Source of the DNA: Microcella alkalica
Lineage (GTDB): Bacteria; Actinomycetota; Actinomycetes; Actinomycetales; Microbacteriaceae
NCBI RefSeq assembly: GCF_014595885.1
Contig: NZ_JABUKC010000001.1
Coordinates: 248,001-312,000 of the forward strand
DNA length: 64,000 bases
Direction of reading: 5' to 3'
This document shows, piece after piece, positions 47,470-57,047 of this stretch (positions are counted from its first letter, which is position 1; each line of letters starts with the position of its first letter). The position numbers and the translations under genes are program-made. The notes under the pieces are model-generated. The model saw only the letters and a program-made list of their open reading frames with translations, was not told where the DNA came from and made no database searches.

Positions 47470-49496
47470 CGCCACGATCCGACGGTGAACCGGTCGACGC
47501 CGTCCCCGAGTCGCCTGCGCGGGTCCTGCTGCTGAAGCTGCTCGTGCTGCTGACCCTCACGACAGGCTTCATCTACATCTCGTGGCGGTGGACGGCCTCA
47601 CTCAACTTCGATGCGTGGTGGATCGCGATCCCCCTCGTCGCCGCCGAGACCTACAGCCTCATCGACGTAGCGCTCTTCGGCATGACGATGTGGCGCGCCC
47701 GACAGCGTCCCTCACCCGCCGAGCCGTCGCCGAGCGCGACGGTCGACGTCTTCATCACGACCTACAACGAGGACGTCGACCTGGTCATGGCGACGGCCCG
47801 AGCGGCGAAGGCAATCCGATTTCCCCACCGCACGTACATCCTCGACGACGGCGCGCGGGCGGAGATGGCCCGCGCCGCCGAGCAGCTCGGGGTCGGTTAC
47901 ATCACGCGGTCGCCCGACTGGCGAAACAAGCCCCTGCACGCGAAGGCCGGCAACATCAACAACGCCCTGATGCAGACCGACGGCGAGTTCCTTCTGATCC
48001 TCGACGCCGACCAGATTCCGCGTCCAGAGATCCTGGATCGCACCCTCGGCTACTTCGACGACCCGAAGGTCGCGCTCGTGCAGACGCCGCAGCGCTTCAC
48101 GAACGTCGTCGCGGGCGACCCGCTCGGCAGCCAGGCACCGCTGTTCTATGGCCCCATCCAGCAGGGCAAGGATGGCTGGAACGCGGCGTTCTTCTGCGGC
48201 TCGAACGCCATCCTGCGGCGCGACGCACTCATGCAGCTCGGCATCACGCGCTACGTCATCGAGCTCGAGGAGGCGCTCGAGCGCGCGCTGCGCGGCGCTC
48301 GTCGGGTCATCGCGCGCGCGCGCCGCCATCCGGCCGCGTCGCGCGCGGACGTGCGGGCAGCGCTCGACGACGTCCAGTCGGCGATTGTGGATGCGCGTCG
48401 CTCACTCCATGGGGGCCGACCGATCGGGCGGGTCACCTTCGAGCTTCAGCGCCGCATCGGGGCGATCTCGAGCGCGCTCGTCGAAGCTGATCTGACGCTC
48501 ATCCGCGCCGACCTGGATGCGCTCCGCGAGCTGCCCGTCGTCTCCGACGAGCACGTTGACACCGTGAGCGACGTCGGCACGACGGTCGACAGGCTGACGG
48601 CGCGCGAGCTCAGCCCGCTCGGCGCGATCGAGTCGGTGCAGCGGCTCATCCGCTCGCTCGACGTCGATCGGCACGAGGAGGCGCAGCCGCTCATGCCGCT
48701 CGCCACCATCTCGGTGACGGAGGACATGGCCACGTCGATGCGCCTCCACGCTCTCGGCTGGTCGAGCGTCTATCACCACGAGACGCTCGCCGACGGTCTC
48801 GCGCCCGACGACCTGGGCACGATGCTCAAGCAGCGTCTGCGCTGGGCGCAGGGCACGGTGCAGGTGATGCTGCGCGAGAATCCTCTCGCGAAGCGTGGCC
48901 TCAGCCTGGCGCAGCGCCTCATGTACTTCTCGACGATGTGGAGCTACTTCAGTGGCTTCGCAGCGATCGTGTACTTCACGGCGCCTGTCGTCTTCCTGCT
49001 CTTCGGCATCCTGCCCGTCGATACGACCGCCGCCGAGTTCTTCCTGCGGTTCCTGCCGTTCATGATCATCAACCAGTTGATGTTCCTGGTCGCGAGTCGC
49101 GGCATCTCCACATGGCGCGGACAGCAGTACAGCCTCGCGCTCTTCCCGGTCTGGAACCGCGCCGTCGTCAGCGCGGCCGGCAACGTCTTCGCGGGCCGAC
49201 CGCTCGACTTCGTCGTGACGGCGAAGAGCCGGCAGGTTTCGAGCGGCAGTTGGCGCCTCGTGCGATGGCAGGCCCTCGTCGCGGTCGTGCTCGTGATCGC
49301 CTCGGTGGTCGGCATCGTGCGCCTCGCGCTCGGTGTCGGCGAGCCTATCGGCACTGCGGTCAACCTGTTCTGGGTCGTGTTCGACCTGCTGATCCTCGCC
49401 GTCCTCGTGCCTGCGCTGCGGTATCGCGGCTACCCCGAGGAGGGCGAAACCCACTCACACGACGATACGGAAGGAGCGGCTCGTGGAGCTGCGTGA
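47466..49496 (+). CDS. BcsA-like GT2 glycosyltransferase with inserted helical domain
   Basis: The 676-residue membrane protein is a processive GT2 synthase of the cellulose/hyaluronan type: ILDDGAR (Asp127-128), HAKAGNINNAL, ILDADQ (Asp180 and Asp182), TPQRF, FFCGSN, SVTED (Asp420) and QRLRW (456-460). It has two N-terminal and about five C-terminal helices. Residues about 262-412, between FFCGSN and TED, are an Ala/Arg/Glu-rich helical insertion of roughly 145 residues absent from BcsA. No PilZ RxxxR motif follows the helices. The ATG overlaps the phosphatase gene by 4 nt. The polymer made is unknown. Confidence 0.92.
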   Translation: MTPRSDGEPVDAVPESPARVLLLKLLVLLTLTTGFIYISWRWTASLNFDAWWIAIPLVAAETYSLIDVALFGMTMWRARQRPSPAEPSPSATVDVFITTYNEDVDLVMATARAAKAIRFPHRTYILDDGARAEMARAAEQLGVGYITRSPDWRNKPLHAKAGNINNALMQTDGEFLLILDADQIPRPEILDRTLGYFDDPKVALVQTPQRFTNVVAGDPLGSQAPLFYGPIQQGKDGWNAAFFCGSNAILRRDALMQLGITRYVIELEEALERALRGARRVIARARRHPAASRADVRAALDDVQSAIVDARRSLHGGRPIGRVTFELQRRIGAISSALVEADLTLIRADLDALRELPVVSDEHVDTVSDVGTTVDRLTARELSPLGAIESVQRLIRSLDVDRHEEAQPLMPLATISVTEDMATSMRLHALGWSSVYHHETLADGLAPDDLGTMLKQRLRWAQGTVQVMLRENPLAKRGLSLAQRLMYFSTMWSYFSGFAAIVYFTAPVVFLLFGILPVDTTAAEFFLRFLPFMIINQLMFLVASRGISTWRGQQYSLALFPVWNRAVVSAAGNVFAGRPLDFVVTAKSRQVSSGSWRLVRWQALVAVVLVIASVVGIVRLALGVGEPIGTAVNLFWVVFDLLILAVLVPALRYRGYPEEGETHSHDDTEGAARGAA

Positions 49497-49842
49497 ACGA
49501 ACCCTGCCCGACGGCGTCGCCGTCGTCGCGCCCGTCGGGCGCCTCACGATGGTCGGCGCTCCCGACCTTCGTGGAAAGCTCGCCGAGCTCGTCGCCGACG
49601 GCCATACGCGGATCGTCGTCGACCTCTCCGAGGTGGTGTTCCTCGATTCCTCCGGCCTGGGGGCGCTCGTGGCAGGCCTCAAGTCCGCGCGTCAGGCCGG
49701 TGGCGACCTCCGCATCGCGAGCGCGACCGAGCAGGTGCTGCTGGTCCTGAAACTCACGAGCCTGGACCGCGTGCTCGAGCCGCATGCGACGGCCGAGTCG
49801 GCTTTCGCCGAGCTGCGACCGCGCGACCGCGGTGGCCGGTGA
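49483..49842 (+). CDS. STAS-domain anti-anti-sigma-like protein (second)
   Basis: The 119-residue product is a single STAS domain with Ser56 in FLDSSGLGALVAG, the same position as in the first STAS protein. The GTG overlaps the glycosyltransferase gene by 14 nt, so all four genes are translationally linked. It differs from the first copy outside the phosphorylation loop, so the two may have different partners, for example kinase versus glycosyltransferase insertion domain. Confidence 0.92.
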   Translation: MELRERTLPDGVAVVAPVGRLTMVGAPDLRGKLAELVADGHTRIVVDLSEVVFLDSSGLGALVAGLKSARQAGGDLRIASATEQVLLVLKLTSLDRVLEPHATAESAFAELRPRDRGGR

Positions 49843-49975
49843 TCGGGGTCATGAGGCCGCTGCGCCGCGACGCCTGACGGCGCCGACGCGAACGGGGGAT
49901 GACCGCCCGGCGCACACGGGCATCCGCCCGTCGATCGCGCTGGGGCCTCGTGTCATGGGCGCACGCCGACGGGAG

Positions 49976-50020
49976 TACCCTGGTCGAGGCCGTTTCTCTC
50001 GATATCGAGAGATCTCTCGA
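49976..50020 (+). promoter_or_regulatory. sucCD promoter candidate with overlapping palindromes
   Basis: TACCCT (49976-49981) is a candidate -10. TCTCTCGATATCGAGAGA (49995-50012) and TCGAGAGATCTCTCGA (50005-50020) are perfect palindromes sharing 8 bases and lying just after the expected transcript start. The rest of the 251-bp gap (49843-50093) shows no gene I can support. Confidence 0.55.
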
Positions 50021-50093
50021 CGTCGAACCACCTCGAGACCGAGTGCCGCCGGCCGGTTCCTAGTACATCGCACGCGGATGGGAAGAGCAGAGC

Positions 50094-51257
50094 GTGGATC
50101 TTTTCGAGTACCAAGCCCGGGACATGTTCGAGAAGCACGGTGTTCCCGTGCTGGCCGGCATCGTCGCCGACACCCCTGAGGAGGCGCGCGCGGCTGCCGA
50201 GCAGCTCGGCGGCGTCACCGTCGTCAAGGCGCAGGTGAAGACCGGCGGCCGCGGCAAGGCCGGCGGCGTCAAGGTCGCCAAGACCCCTGAGGATGCTCAG
50301 GCCGCAGCCGAGGCCATCCTCGGCCTTGACATCAAGGGCCACGTCGTCAAGCGCGTCATGGTCGCGGCCGGCGCCGACATCAAGGAGGAGTACTACTTCT
50401 CGGTGCTGCTCGACCGCGCCAACCGCAGCTACCTCGCGCTGTGCAGCTACGAGGGCGGCATGGAGATCGAGCAGCTCGCCGAGGAGCGCCCCGAGGCGCT
50501 CGCGCGGGTTGAGGTCGACCCGGGTCGCGGCATCGACCTCGACAAGGCGCGCGAGATCGCGGTGGAGGCGAAGTTCCCGACCGAGCTGGTCGAGAAGGTC
50601 GCGCCCGTCTTCGTGAAGCTCTACGAGGTCTACGTGCAGGAGGACGCCACGCTCGTTGAGGTCAACCCGCTCGTGCTCACCGGCGCCGGCGACATCGTCG
50701 CCCTCGACGGCAAGGTCTCGCTCGACGAGAACGCCGCGTTCCGCCAGCCTGACCACGAGGCGCTCGAGGACAAGGCCTCGGCCGACCCGCTCGAGGCGAA
50801 GGCCAAGCAGCATGACCTCAACTACGTCAAGCTCGACGGCGAGGTCGGCATCATCGGCAACGGCGCGGGCCTCGTCATGTCGACGCTCGACGTCGTCGCC
50901 TACGCGGGCGAGCGCCACGGCGGTGTGAAGCCCGCGAACTTCCTCGACATCGGCGGCGGCGCCTCGGCCGAGGTCATGGCCGCGGGCCTCGACGTCATCC
51001 TCGGCGACGAGCAGGTCAAGAGCGTGTTCGTCAACGTCTTCGGCGGCATCACCGCGTGCGACGCGGTCGCCAACGGCATCGTGAAGGCCCTCGAGATCCT
51101 CGGCGACGCGGCGACCAAGCCGCTCGTCGTGCGTCTCGACGGCAACAACGTCGAGGAGGGCCGCCGCATCCTCGCGGAGGCGAACCACCCGCTCGTGACG
51201 ATCGCGAGCTCCATGGACGAGGGCGCCGACAAGGCCGCCGAGCTGGCTGCGAAGTAG
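50094..51257 (+). CDS. sucC: Succinate-CoA ligase (ADP-forming) subunit beta
   Basis: SucC binds nucleotide and joins SucD to interconvert succinyl-CoA and succinate in the TCA cycle. The 387-residue product has the ATP-grasp fold, starting [19 protein letters not shown]. It has [27 protein letters not shown] and the C-terminal [12 protein letters not shown] loop. The GTG gives the standard N-terminus. sucD follows 14 bp later. Confidence 0.96.
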   Translation: MDLFEYQARDMFEKHGVPVLAGIVADTPEEARAAAEQLGGVTVVKAQVKTGGRGKAGGVKVAKTPEDAQAAAEAILGLDIKGHVVKRVMVAAGADIKEEYYFSVLLDRANRSYLALCSYEGGMEIEQLAEERPEALARVEVDPGRGIDLDKAREIAVEAKFPTELVEKVAPVFVKLYEVYVQEDATLVEVNPLVLTGAGDIVALDGKVSLDENAAFRQPDHEALEDKASADPLEAKAKQHDLNYVKLDGEVGIIGNGAGLVMSTLDVVAYAGERHGGVKPANFLDIGGGASAEVMAAGLDVILGDEQVKSVFVNVFGGITACDAVANGIVKALEILGDAATKPLVVRLDGNNVEEGRRILAEANHPLVTIASSMDEGADKAAELAAK

Positions 51258-51271
51258 AGGACGGTAGCGAC

Positions 51272-52174
51272 ATGTCGATCTTCCTGAACAAGGATTCCAA
51301 GGTCATCGTCCAGGGCATCACCGGCGGCGAGGGCACCAAGCACACCGCACTCATGCTCAAGGCGGGTACGCAGGTCGTCGGCGGCGTCAACGCACGCAAG
51401 GCCGGCACGACCGTGACGCACGCCGCGGCCGACGGCTCGAGCGTCGAGCTGCCGGTCTTCGGCACGGTGGCCGAGGCGATGGCCGCCACGGGCGCCGACG
51501 TCTCGATCGCCTTCGTGCCGCCGGCGTTCGCGAAGGACGCCGCGATCGAGGCCATCGACGCGGGCATCCCGCTGCTCGTCATCATCACCGAGGGCATCCC
51601 GGTGCTCGACTCGGCCGAGCTGTGGGCGCACGCCAAGGCGAAGGGCGGCGCGACGCGCATCATCGGCCCGAACTGCCCCGGCATCATCACGCCCGGTGAG
51701 GCGCTCGTCGGCATCACGCCCGCGACGATCACCGGCAAGGGCCCGATCGGCCTCGTGTCGAAGTCGGGCACCCTGACCTACCAGATGATGTACGAGCTGC
51801 GTGACCTGGGCTTCTCGACCGCCATCGGCATCGGCGGCGACCCCATCATCGGCACGACCCACATCGACGCCCTCGCGGCGTTCGAGGCCGACCCCGAGAC
51901 GAAGGCGATCGTCATGATCGGCGAGATCGGCGGCGACGCCGAGGAGCGGGCGGCCGACTTCATCAAGGCCAACGTCACGAAGCCGGTCGTCGGCTACGTC
52001 GCCGGGTTCACCGCCCCCGAGGGCAAGACGATGGGCCACGCCGGCGCGATCGTTTCCGGCTCGGCCGGCACGGCGCAGGCCAAGAAGGAGGCCCTCGAGG
52101 CTGCCGGCGTCAAGGTCGGCAAGACGCCGAGCGAGGCCGCCGCCCTCATGCGCGAGATCATCGCCGGGCTCTAG
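51272..52174 (+). CDS. sucD: Succinate-CoA ligase subunit alpha
   Basis: SucD binds CoA and carries the phosphohistidine. The 300-residue product starts [21 protein letters not shown]. It has [24 protein letters not shown] and the active-site His in [13 protein letters not shown]. Length is normal. The ATG gives the conserved N-terminus, so the longer open frame upstream is rejected. A hairpin terminator follows. Confidence 0.97.
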   Translation: MSIFLNKDSKVIVQGITGGEGTKHTALMLKAGTQVVGGVNARKAGTTVTHAAADGSSVELPVFGTVAEAMAATGADVSIAFVPPAFAKDAAIEAIDAGIPLLVIITEGIPVLDSAELWAHAKAKGGATRIIGPNCPGIITPGEALVGITPATITGKGPIGLVSKSGTLTYQMMYELRDLGFSTAIGIGGDPIIGTTHIDALAAFEADPETKAIVMIGEIGGDAEERAADFIKANVTKPVVGYVAGFTAPEGKTMGHAGAIVSGSAGTAQAKKEALEAAGVKVGKTPSEAAALMREIIAGL

Positions 52175-52195
52175 CGAGCATCCGCACCATCGACG

Positions 52196-52225
52196 GGCCC
52201 GTCGCTCTTCGTGAGCGGCGGGGCC
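52196..52225 (+). terminator. Terminator hairpin after sucD
   Basis: GGCCCGTCGCTC pairs with GAGCGGCGGGGCC (one wobble, one bulge) about 20 bp after the stop; it also lies near the end of the convergent DUF4166 gene. Confidence 0.6.
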
Positions 52226-52238
52226 GTTCGCGTGGACG

Positions 52239-52961
52239 CTACTCCCGACGCTCGTGTTGCACGGGCAGAACGTGCGCGGGAGGGCCGTCGCCCGCCGGCG
52301 GGAACTCGCATCGGAACCGGCCCTCGTAGCCGAACAGGAACCCGAAGAGTCGGTTCCGCACCTCGAGCCGGATGACGTACTCGCCCGCGTCGTCGTCAAA
52401 CGACTCGCGCAGGTCGGCGCGGCCCGAGAACAGCATCGGGAAGCGGAACGAAAGCGGCCCGGCGTGGAAGCGCTGGGCATCCGAGGTGAGGTGCAGCGAG
52501 CCGTCGGGCTCGGCGGCCAGGTGCAGGTCGACCGCGAGGTGCTGGTGCGTGCCGAGGTAGTCGACGATCCGCCCGTCGCGGCCCCGGATCATCGTCGCGT
52601 CAAAGCGCCCCGGGCGCGCGCGATCGGGGTAGGCGAAGGTGCGCACGAACGTTACGGTCTCGCGGCCGAAGGGGTCGCGGTACGGGTGGTTCTCCACCGT
52701 GAAGGGCACGGACTCGCCCGGGAACGGCGCGAGGATGTTCCGGATGCGGCCCAGGTGCAGGAACGGCACGGTCCACCATGGCCCGCGGCAGATGCGCGTC
52801 ATGACGCCGCGACCGACGCACGCGTAGCCGGCCGCGAGGCTCACCCCGAAGCGTCGTTGCAGCATCGGGTGGAGTCGCTCGAAGTCAGCACCCATCGCTG
52901 CGGCGAACATGCTGCGGGCCGCGAGTGGGGAGGGGACGGCAGTGGCATCGACCTCGGTCAC
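52239..52961 (-). CDS. DUF4166 domain-containing protein
   Basis: The 240-residue product matches the DUF4166 pattern: LHPMLQRRFGVS near the N-terminus, TVENHPYRDPFGRETVTFVRTF in the middle and IRLEVRNRLFGFLFGYEGRF near the end (partly shown). No signal peptide or membrane helix is evident. Function is unknown. The GTG overlaps the stop of the SRPBCC gene by 4 nt, so the two are coupled and may act on the same hydrophobic ligand or lipid. Confidence 0.85.
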   Translation of the reverse strand: MTEVDATAVPSPLAARSMFAAAMGADFERLHPMLQRRFGVSLAAGYACVGRGVMTRICRGPWWTVPFLHLGRIRNILAPFPGESVPFTVENHPYRDPFGRETVTFVRTFAYPDRARPGRFDATMIRGRDGRIVDYLGTHQHLAVDLHLAAEPDGSLHLTSDAQRFHAGPLSFRFPMLFSGRADLRESFDDDAGEYVIRLEVRNRLFGFLFGYEGRFRCEFPPAGDGPPAHVLPVQHERRE

Positions 52962-53569
52962 GGTGCCGCCAGGGCGGCGAGCGTGCGCGGAGCATCCGTC
53001 ATCGCATGCGGTCTGCCGATGCTCCAGACGCAATCGGATGCCCGCGGGCGGTCTCGCCGTGGGTCGAGCAGTGCCCGCCAGACCGGCCAGCGCTCGGGCG
53101 GCTCGTCCCGCTCGGCCCATCGCCGCAGCCGCGCGAAGCTCGCGGCGGTGAGCCACGCGACGACGGGTCGCACGGCGCGATCGAGCAGGGCGCCCCAGCC
53201 GGGCGCGTAGTCGAAGCCCGTGATGAAGCGCGTGCCGCCCTCGACGGGCTCGTAGCGCCAGTAGCCGCGGCCGTCGCGCAGCGGCGACCGGCGGTCGTCG
53301 GTCGTGAAGCGCAGGGCAGAGGTGCGTGCGCCGCCGGCGCCCTCGCGCGTGCCGAGGGCGATGCCGGTGCCGCGGATGGTGAGCCCGAGCATCCCTCGCT
53401 CGTACCGGAACCTGCACGGCGCGTCGTCGCCCGGCGCGCTCTCGATCGGCGTGATGCGGCTGAAGCGGGCGTCCCAGCGGGTGTGGAGCGAGGGCTCCTG
53501 CGTGAGGCGCCAGACCGTCTCGAGGTCAGCGGCGATCACGATCTCGACACGGATCGGACGATCGCTCAC
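52958..53569 (-). CDS. SRPBCC family protein
   Basis: The 203-residue product shows a START/Bet v 1-like beginning, VEIVIAADLETVWRLTQEPSLHTRWD, with a C-terminal helix APGWGALLDRAVRPVVAWLTA, typical of SRPBCC ligand-binding proteins. A tail of about 45 residues extends past the domain. The GTG is preceded on the minus strand by CACACT at 6 nt, a TANNNT-like hexamer, so a leaderless start is likely. The ligand is unknown. Confidence 0.82.
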   Translation of the reverse strand: MSDRPIRVEIVIAADLETVWRLTQEPSLHTRWDARFSRITPIESAPGDDAPCRFRYERGMLGLTIRGTGIALGTREGAGGARTSALRFTTDDRRSPLRDGRGYWRYEPVEGGTRFITGFDYAPGWGALLDRAVRPVVAWLTAASFARLRRWAERDEPPERWPVWRALLDPRRDRPRASDCVWSIGRPHAMTDAPRTLAALAAP

Positions 53570-53595
53570 GTGCACAGTGTGGCACGCCGCGCGCG

Positions 53596-54366
53596 TCAGT
53601 CGTCGTCGCGCGGGCTGACCGCGGGGGGCCAGCTCGTGAAGCCGAGCTCGCGCGAGATGTTGCGCGCGGTCTCGCGCAGGTCGTTCAGCACGCCGGCCTC
53701 GGGCGGCCACTCGCTCGAGGGCATGACCACCGAGACGGCGGCGATGACGGTGCCGCTGCGGTCGGCGACGGGCACGGCGACCGACGACTCGCCGAGCACG
53801 GCCTCGTCCTCCTCGAAGGCGAGGGCCCGCTCGACGATCTGCGCGAACTGCACGCGCAGCGCGGCCGGGTCGGTGATGGTGTCGCCGGTGAGGCTGCGCA
53901 GCGGAGTCGCGAGCAGCGCGTCGGCCGCCGAGGGGTGGTAGGCGAGCAGCACCTTGCCGAGGGCGGAGGCGTGCGAGGGGATCGTGAGGCCCGTCTCGAG
54001 CATCTGCTGGCTGCCGTCGGGTCGACGGTTGTGGTGGATGATGATGACCTCGTCGAACAGTTCGGCGCCGAGGCGGGCGGAGAGGCCGGTGCGGCGGGCG
54101 AGCTCCTGGGTCCAGCGCATCGCGCGGGCGCGCACGTCGAGGGTGTCGAGGTAGACGTTCGACAGCTTCAGCAGGGCAGGGCCGAGCATGTAGCGCTGAC
54201 CACCCGGCTCCTTCGCGACGAGCCCGTGCGCCTGCAGCGACTTCACGATGCCGTGCACCGTCGATGGCGGCAGCTCGAGGATGCCCGCGAGCTCGGTGAT
54301 GCCGAGGTGCCGGGCGCCCTGCAGCGAGGTGAGCACGCGGGCCGCGCGGTCGATCGCCTGGATCAC
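53596..54366 (-). CDS. IclR family transcriptional regulator of the glycerol/DHA operon
   Basis: The 256-residue product has an N-terminal winged helix (IDRAARVLTSLQGARHLGITELAGILELPPSTVHGIVKSL, partly) and a C-terminal IclR effector domain with SHASALGKVLLA and SVAVPVADRSGTVIAAVSVV. The GTG follows a perfect AGGAGG by 5 nt, which fixes the start. It is divergent from glpF-dhaKLM, as GylR-type regulators are from glycerol genes, so it most likely binds the palindrome over the glpF promoter. The effector may be glycerol-3-phosphate or dihydroxyacetone; this is inference. Confidence 0.92.
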   Translation of the reverse strand: MIQAIDRAARVLTSLQGARHLGITELAGILELPPSTVHGIVKSLQAHGLVAKEPGGQRYMLGPALLKLSNVYLDTLDVRARAMRWTQELARRTGLSARLGAELFDEVIIIHHNRRPDGSQQMLETGLTIPSHASALGKVLLAYHPSAADALLATPLRSLTGDTITDPAALRVQFAQIVERALAFEEDEAVLGESSVAVPVADRSGTVIAAVSVVMPSSEWPPEAGVLNDLRETARNISRELGFTSWPPAVSPRDDD

Positions 54367-54448
54367 GGGAACCTCCTCGGTCGTCGCCCCATTATGCGGG
54401 GCGCGGGGCCCGGCATGCGCGATGGTCGCAGATGGTGCGCCTTCACTC

Positions 54449-54491
54449 TTGACAGGAGCCCAGCATCCGTTGCATATTCGACATTGTCGAA
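54449..54491 (+). promoter_or_regulatory. glpF-dhaKLM promoter with IclR-type operator
   Basis: A consensus -35 TTGACA (54449-54454) lies 18 bp from CATATT (54473-54478). The perfect palindrome TTCGACA-T-TGTCGAA (54477-54491) covers the end of the -10 and the transcript start, a classic repressor position. A further TTCGAA half-site-like stretch occurs near 54548. Confidence 0.75.
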
Positions 54492-54562
54492 AAGCGTTCC
54501 AGAATCTGACGCGCTGGGCGACCCCCCGCCCGCTCGATATCCGCATGTTCGAAGGAGCACAT

Positions 54563-55326
54563 ATGGATGTCAATCGCCCGTGGCAGAAGCTCGCCGCGGA
54601 GTTCCTCGGCACCGCCTTCCTCGTCTTCGTCGGGGTCGGATCGGTGCCCGCCACGCTCATCGTGAACGGTGACGCGCCGTTCACGATGGCCGACCTGGGC
54701 ATGATCTCGCTCGCGTTCGGCACGATCGTCGTCGTCACCGTCTACGTGTTCGGCTACATCTCGGGCAACCACATCAACCCGGCCGTCACGATCGCGCTCG
54801 CGGTGAGCGGCAGATTCCCGTGGCGCGAGGTGCCCGCCTACCTCGCGGCGCAGCTGCTCGGGGCGATCGCCGGATCGCTGGCCATCGTTGGCGTGCTCGG
54901 CATGCGCGCGAGCGAGGTCGGCCTCGGCGTCGCCGCCTACGACGCGGCGACCGTGCCGTGGTACCAGGCGTTCTTCGCCGAGCTCGTCGGCACCTTCCTG
55001 CTGGTGTTCGCGGTCTTCGGCGTCATCTACCGTCGCGCCGCACCCGGCTGGGCGGGGCTCGCGATCGGGTTCGTGGTGTTCGCCGCGATCATTCCGGTCG
55101 CGCCCACGACCGGCGCCTCGATCAATCCCGCACGCACGACCGGCCCGATGCTCGTGCAGCAGCTGCTCGGCGGCGAGGTCGCCTGGGAGCAGTGGCCGGT
55201 CTACGTCGGCGCCGAGCTGCTCGGCGGTGTGCTCGCGGCTGTGGTGTTCGCTGTGATGGCTCACACCCAGTCGGATAAGACTGGCCTCCAGGACACCCTT
55301 GCGAAGAAGGAAGGAACCCTCTCGTC

Positions 55327-55330
<4 letters not shown>
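54563..55330 (+). CDS. glpF: Glycerol uptake facilitator (aquaglyceroporin)
   Basis: The 255-residue channel has six membrane helices and two NPA-type half-helices, GNHINPAVT and SINPARTTG. The Arg after the second NPA is the selectivity filter residue. It lets glycerol or dihydroxyacetone enter by diffusion. AAGGAG at 54552-54557 supports the ATG. Its stop overlaps the dhaK ATG (ATGA), so uptake and kinase are co-expressed. Confidence 0.94.
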
Positions 55331-56325
<995 letters not shown>

Positions 56326-56402
56326 ACCGAGAGCGCCGCCGCGACCACCCGTATTCCGCACCGCCCGCCACCCCGGCGACGACGCCGAGACTGAGGAGCA
56401 CC

Positions 56403-57047
56403 ATGAGCACCACCGACACCCTGACGATGCCGGCCTTCACCGCCTGGCTGGCCGCCTTCCGCGACCGGGTCACTGAGCAGCGGTCGTACCTGACCGAGCT
56501 CGACTCGGCGATCGGCGACGCCGATCACGGCGCCAACATGGCGCGAGGCATGGCCGCCGTCATGGAGAAGGTGGAGGCCGCCGCGCCCCCGACCGCCGAC
56601 GAGCTGTTCAAGACGGTGGGCATGACCCTCGTCACGTCGGTGGGCGGGGCGAGCGGCCCGCTCTACGGCACGTTCTTCCTGCGGTTCGGCATGGCCGCCG
56701 GAGCGGTGACGGAATGCGATGCGGCGGCGCTCTCCACCGCCCTGCGCGCGGGCCTCGACGGCGTCGTGGCGCGCGGCAAGGCCGAGGCCGGCGACAAGAC
56801 GATGTTCGACGCGCTCGCCCCGGCCCTCGAGGCGATGGATGCGGCGGTCGCCTCGGGCGCGTCGCTCGCCGAGGCGACGGCGGCGGCCCGCGATGCCGCC
56901 GCAGCGGGTCGCGATGCGACCGAGCCGCTCGTGGCCCGCAAGGGTCGCGCGAGCTACCTCGGCGAGCGCAGCGCCGGCCACCTCGACCCCGGGGCGACGT
57001 CGGCCGCCCTGCTCATGGAGGCCCTCGCGGAGGTCGCGGCATCGTGA
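56403..57047 (+). CDS. dhaL: PTS-dependent dihydroxyacetone kinase, ADP-binding subunit DhaL
   Basis: DhaL carries a tightly bound ADP that is rephosphorylated by DhaM. The 214-residue product has the magnesium-binding DSAIGDADHGANMARGM, the SVGGASGPLYGTFFL loop and the C-terminal RASYLGERSAGHLDPGATS, all diagnostic. The ATG is preceded by GAGGAG. Its stop overlaps the dhaM GTG by 4 nt. Confidence 0.95.
   Translation: MSTTDTLTMPAFTAWLAAFRDRVTEQRSYLTELDSAIGDADHGANMARGMAAVMEKVEAAAPPTADELFKTVGMTLVTSVGGASGPLYGTFFLRFGMAAGAVTECDAAALSTALRAGLDGVVARGKAEAGDKTMFDALAPALEAMDAAVASGASLAEATAAARDAAAAGRDATEPLVARKGRASYLGERSAGHLDPGATSAALLMEALAEVAAS

Noticed and set aside
45528-49842. The STAS/kinase genes as a general stress sigma-B operon.
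   Set aside because: No sigma factor or stand-alone RsbW is present, and a glycosyltransferase sits inside the unit.
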